From Methylobacterium sp. (lineage in GTDB: Bacteria > Pseudomonadota > Alphaproteobacteria > Rhizobiales > Beijerinckiaceae): a stretch of 5,083 nt of DNA. Below the pieces are notes generated by a model, which saw nothing but the letters and a program-made list of their open reading frames with translations, did no database searches and had not been told where the DNA came from. The stretch covers positions 1-5,083 of the forward strand of contig JAJKJG010000340.1 in assembly GCA_021154065.1 (NCBI GenBank), in the 5' to 3' direction. Shown piece after piece: positions 4,500 to 5,083 of the stretch (its first letter is position 1; each line of letters opens with the position of its first letter). Both the position numbers and the translations under genes were made by a program.

Positions 4500-5083
4500 A
4501 TGATCTCGCGCCGTGCCTTCTTCGTCGCCCTTGCCGGGGCGCCGCTTGCCGCCTGCAACACGACGCAACTGGCCGGCTTGCCGACCGACGGCGAATACGC
4601 CGGCTGGTACATCGGCACGCGGGAGGACCATCCCTTCCCGATCCCGCTCGTCGACCGCAGCCGCATGCGCCCGGAACAGCGTCCGCAGACCGTGGCCTAT
4701 CACGGCCCGGAGCGGCCAGGCACGGTCGTCGTCGATATCGACCAGCGCTTCCTCTACCTCGTCCAGGGCGACGGCACCGCGATGCGCTACGCCGTCGGGG
4801 TCGGGCGCCAGGGCTTTTCCTGTAAGGGCGTCGCCTACATCGGCCGGAAGGCCGCGTGGCCGGATTGGCGTCCGACCTCCACCATGGTGAAGCTCAAGCC
4901 GCAACTCCAGCGCTATGCCGAGGGCGGGCTCGGCAACCCGCTCGGGGCGCGCGCGCTCTACCTCTACCAGGGCAACCGCGACATCCTGTTCCGCATCCAC
5001 GGCACGAACGAGCCCTGGACCATCGGCCAGCAGGTCTCGTCGGGCTGCATCCGCATGCTCAGCGAAGACGTGGTCGACCTCTA
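4500..5083 (+). CDS. L,D-transpeptidase (YkuD domain), probable Tat-exported lipoprotein, 3' end cut by window
   Basis: L,D-transpeptidases form 3-3 peptidoglycan crosslinks or anchor proteins to peptidoglycan in the periplasm. This one carries the catalytic signature: HGT at 167-169, then SSGCIRM at 180-186 with nucleophile C183, H167 and R185. The domain starts near residue 74 with strands GTVVVDI and FLYLV, followed by MRYAVGVGRQGF (95-106). The WPDWRPTSTM segment (120-129) and GNPLGARALYL (145-155) are usual for this branch. The N-terminus has SRR (3-5), a hydrophobic stretch, and a lipobox LAAC (16-19), so a Tat-exported lipoprotein acylated at C19 is likely. The ATG at 4500 is chosen because it places the signal peptide correctly; a GTG two codons upstream is possible, and the Shine-Dalgarno is weak (AGG at 4492-4494). 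The frame runs off the window in codon 195, so the C-terminal end is missing. It diverges from the methionine synthase gene. Confidence 0.95.
   Translation, partial: MISRRAFFVALAGAPLAACNTTQLAGLPTDGEYAGWYIGTREDHPFPIPLVDRSRMRPEQRPQTVAYHGPERPGTVVVDIDQRFLYLVQGDGTAMRYAVGVGRQGFSCKGVAYIGRKAAWPDWRPTSTMVKLKPQLQRYAEGGLGNPLGARALYLYQGNRDILFRIHGTNEPWTIGQQVSSGCIRMLSEDVVDL

Noticed and set aside
4428..5000. Minus-strand open frame opposite the L,D-transpeptidase
   Set aside because: It is antisense to a gene with an intact catalytic motif and has no recognisable domain or ribosome binding site.

Overview
The window is GC-rich bacterial chromosomal DNA. Gene content suggests an alphaproteobacterium: a Tat-exported Bug-type solute receptor, a short one-domain methionine synthase, a Tat-lipoprotein L,D-transpeptidase, and GC-ending codons throughout. 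The placement (Acetobacteraceae-like Rhodospirillales, or Hyphomicrobiales) is inferred from general resemblance only. I see no mobile element, CRISPR array, tRNA or rRNA. All protein-level calls rest on motifs read by eye.

Layout. 103-1074 (+) is a TctC/Bug periplasmic receptor without its TctA/TctB membrane partners. It converges on a minus-strand three-gene unit that reads, in transcription order, class I SAM methyltransferase (3137-2460), VanW-family protein (2463-1648) and a small secreted protein of unknown function (1633-1166). The first two genes overlap by ATGA. The third starts 14 nt after the second, with its ribosome binding site partly on the preceding stop region. A good sigma70-type promoter (TTGACA, 17 nt, CACAAT) lies just upstream of the methyltransferase, so the three genes look like one transcript. 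Upstream on the same strand, 4310-3285 is a 341-residue cobalamin-independent methionine synthase of the 'core' type. Divergent from it, 4500 to the window edge (+) is an L,D-transpeptidase with its catalytic motif intact and its last residues cut off.

Non-coding stretches are short, none above 190 bases. The 189-base divergent region between the methionine synthase and the L,D-transpeptidase holds three inverted repeats that could be operators or leader hairpins. The 147-base gap upstream of the methyltransferase holds two palindromes centred 21 bp apart beside the promoter. The convergent gap after the tctC-like gene holds a stem-loop placed as a terminator for the three-gene unit.

How the genes relate. 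The methyltransferase-VanW-secreted protein unit is the least explained part. VanW domains have no established biochemical role and are best known from Gram-positive glycopeptide-resistance clusters, so a coupled methyltransferase-VanW pair in a Gram-negative is worth attention. The methionine synthase (which supports S-adenosylmethionine supply) and the L,D-transpeptidase (peptidoglycan crosslinking) are neighbours with no demonstrable functional link to it.
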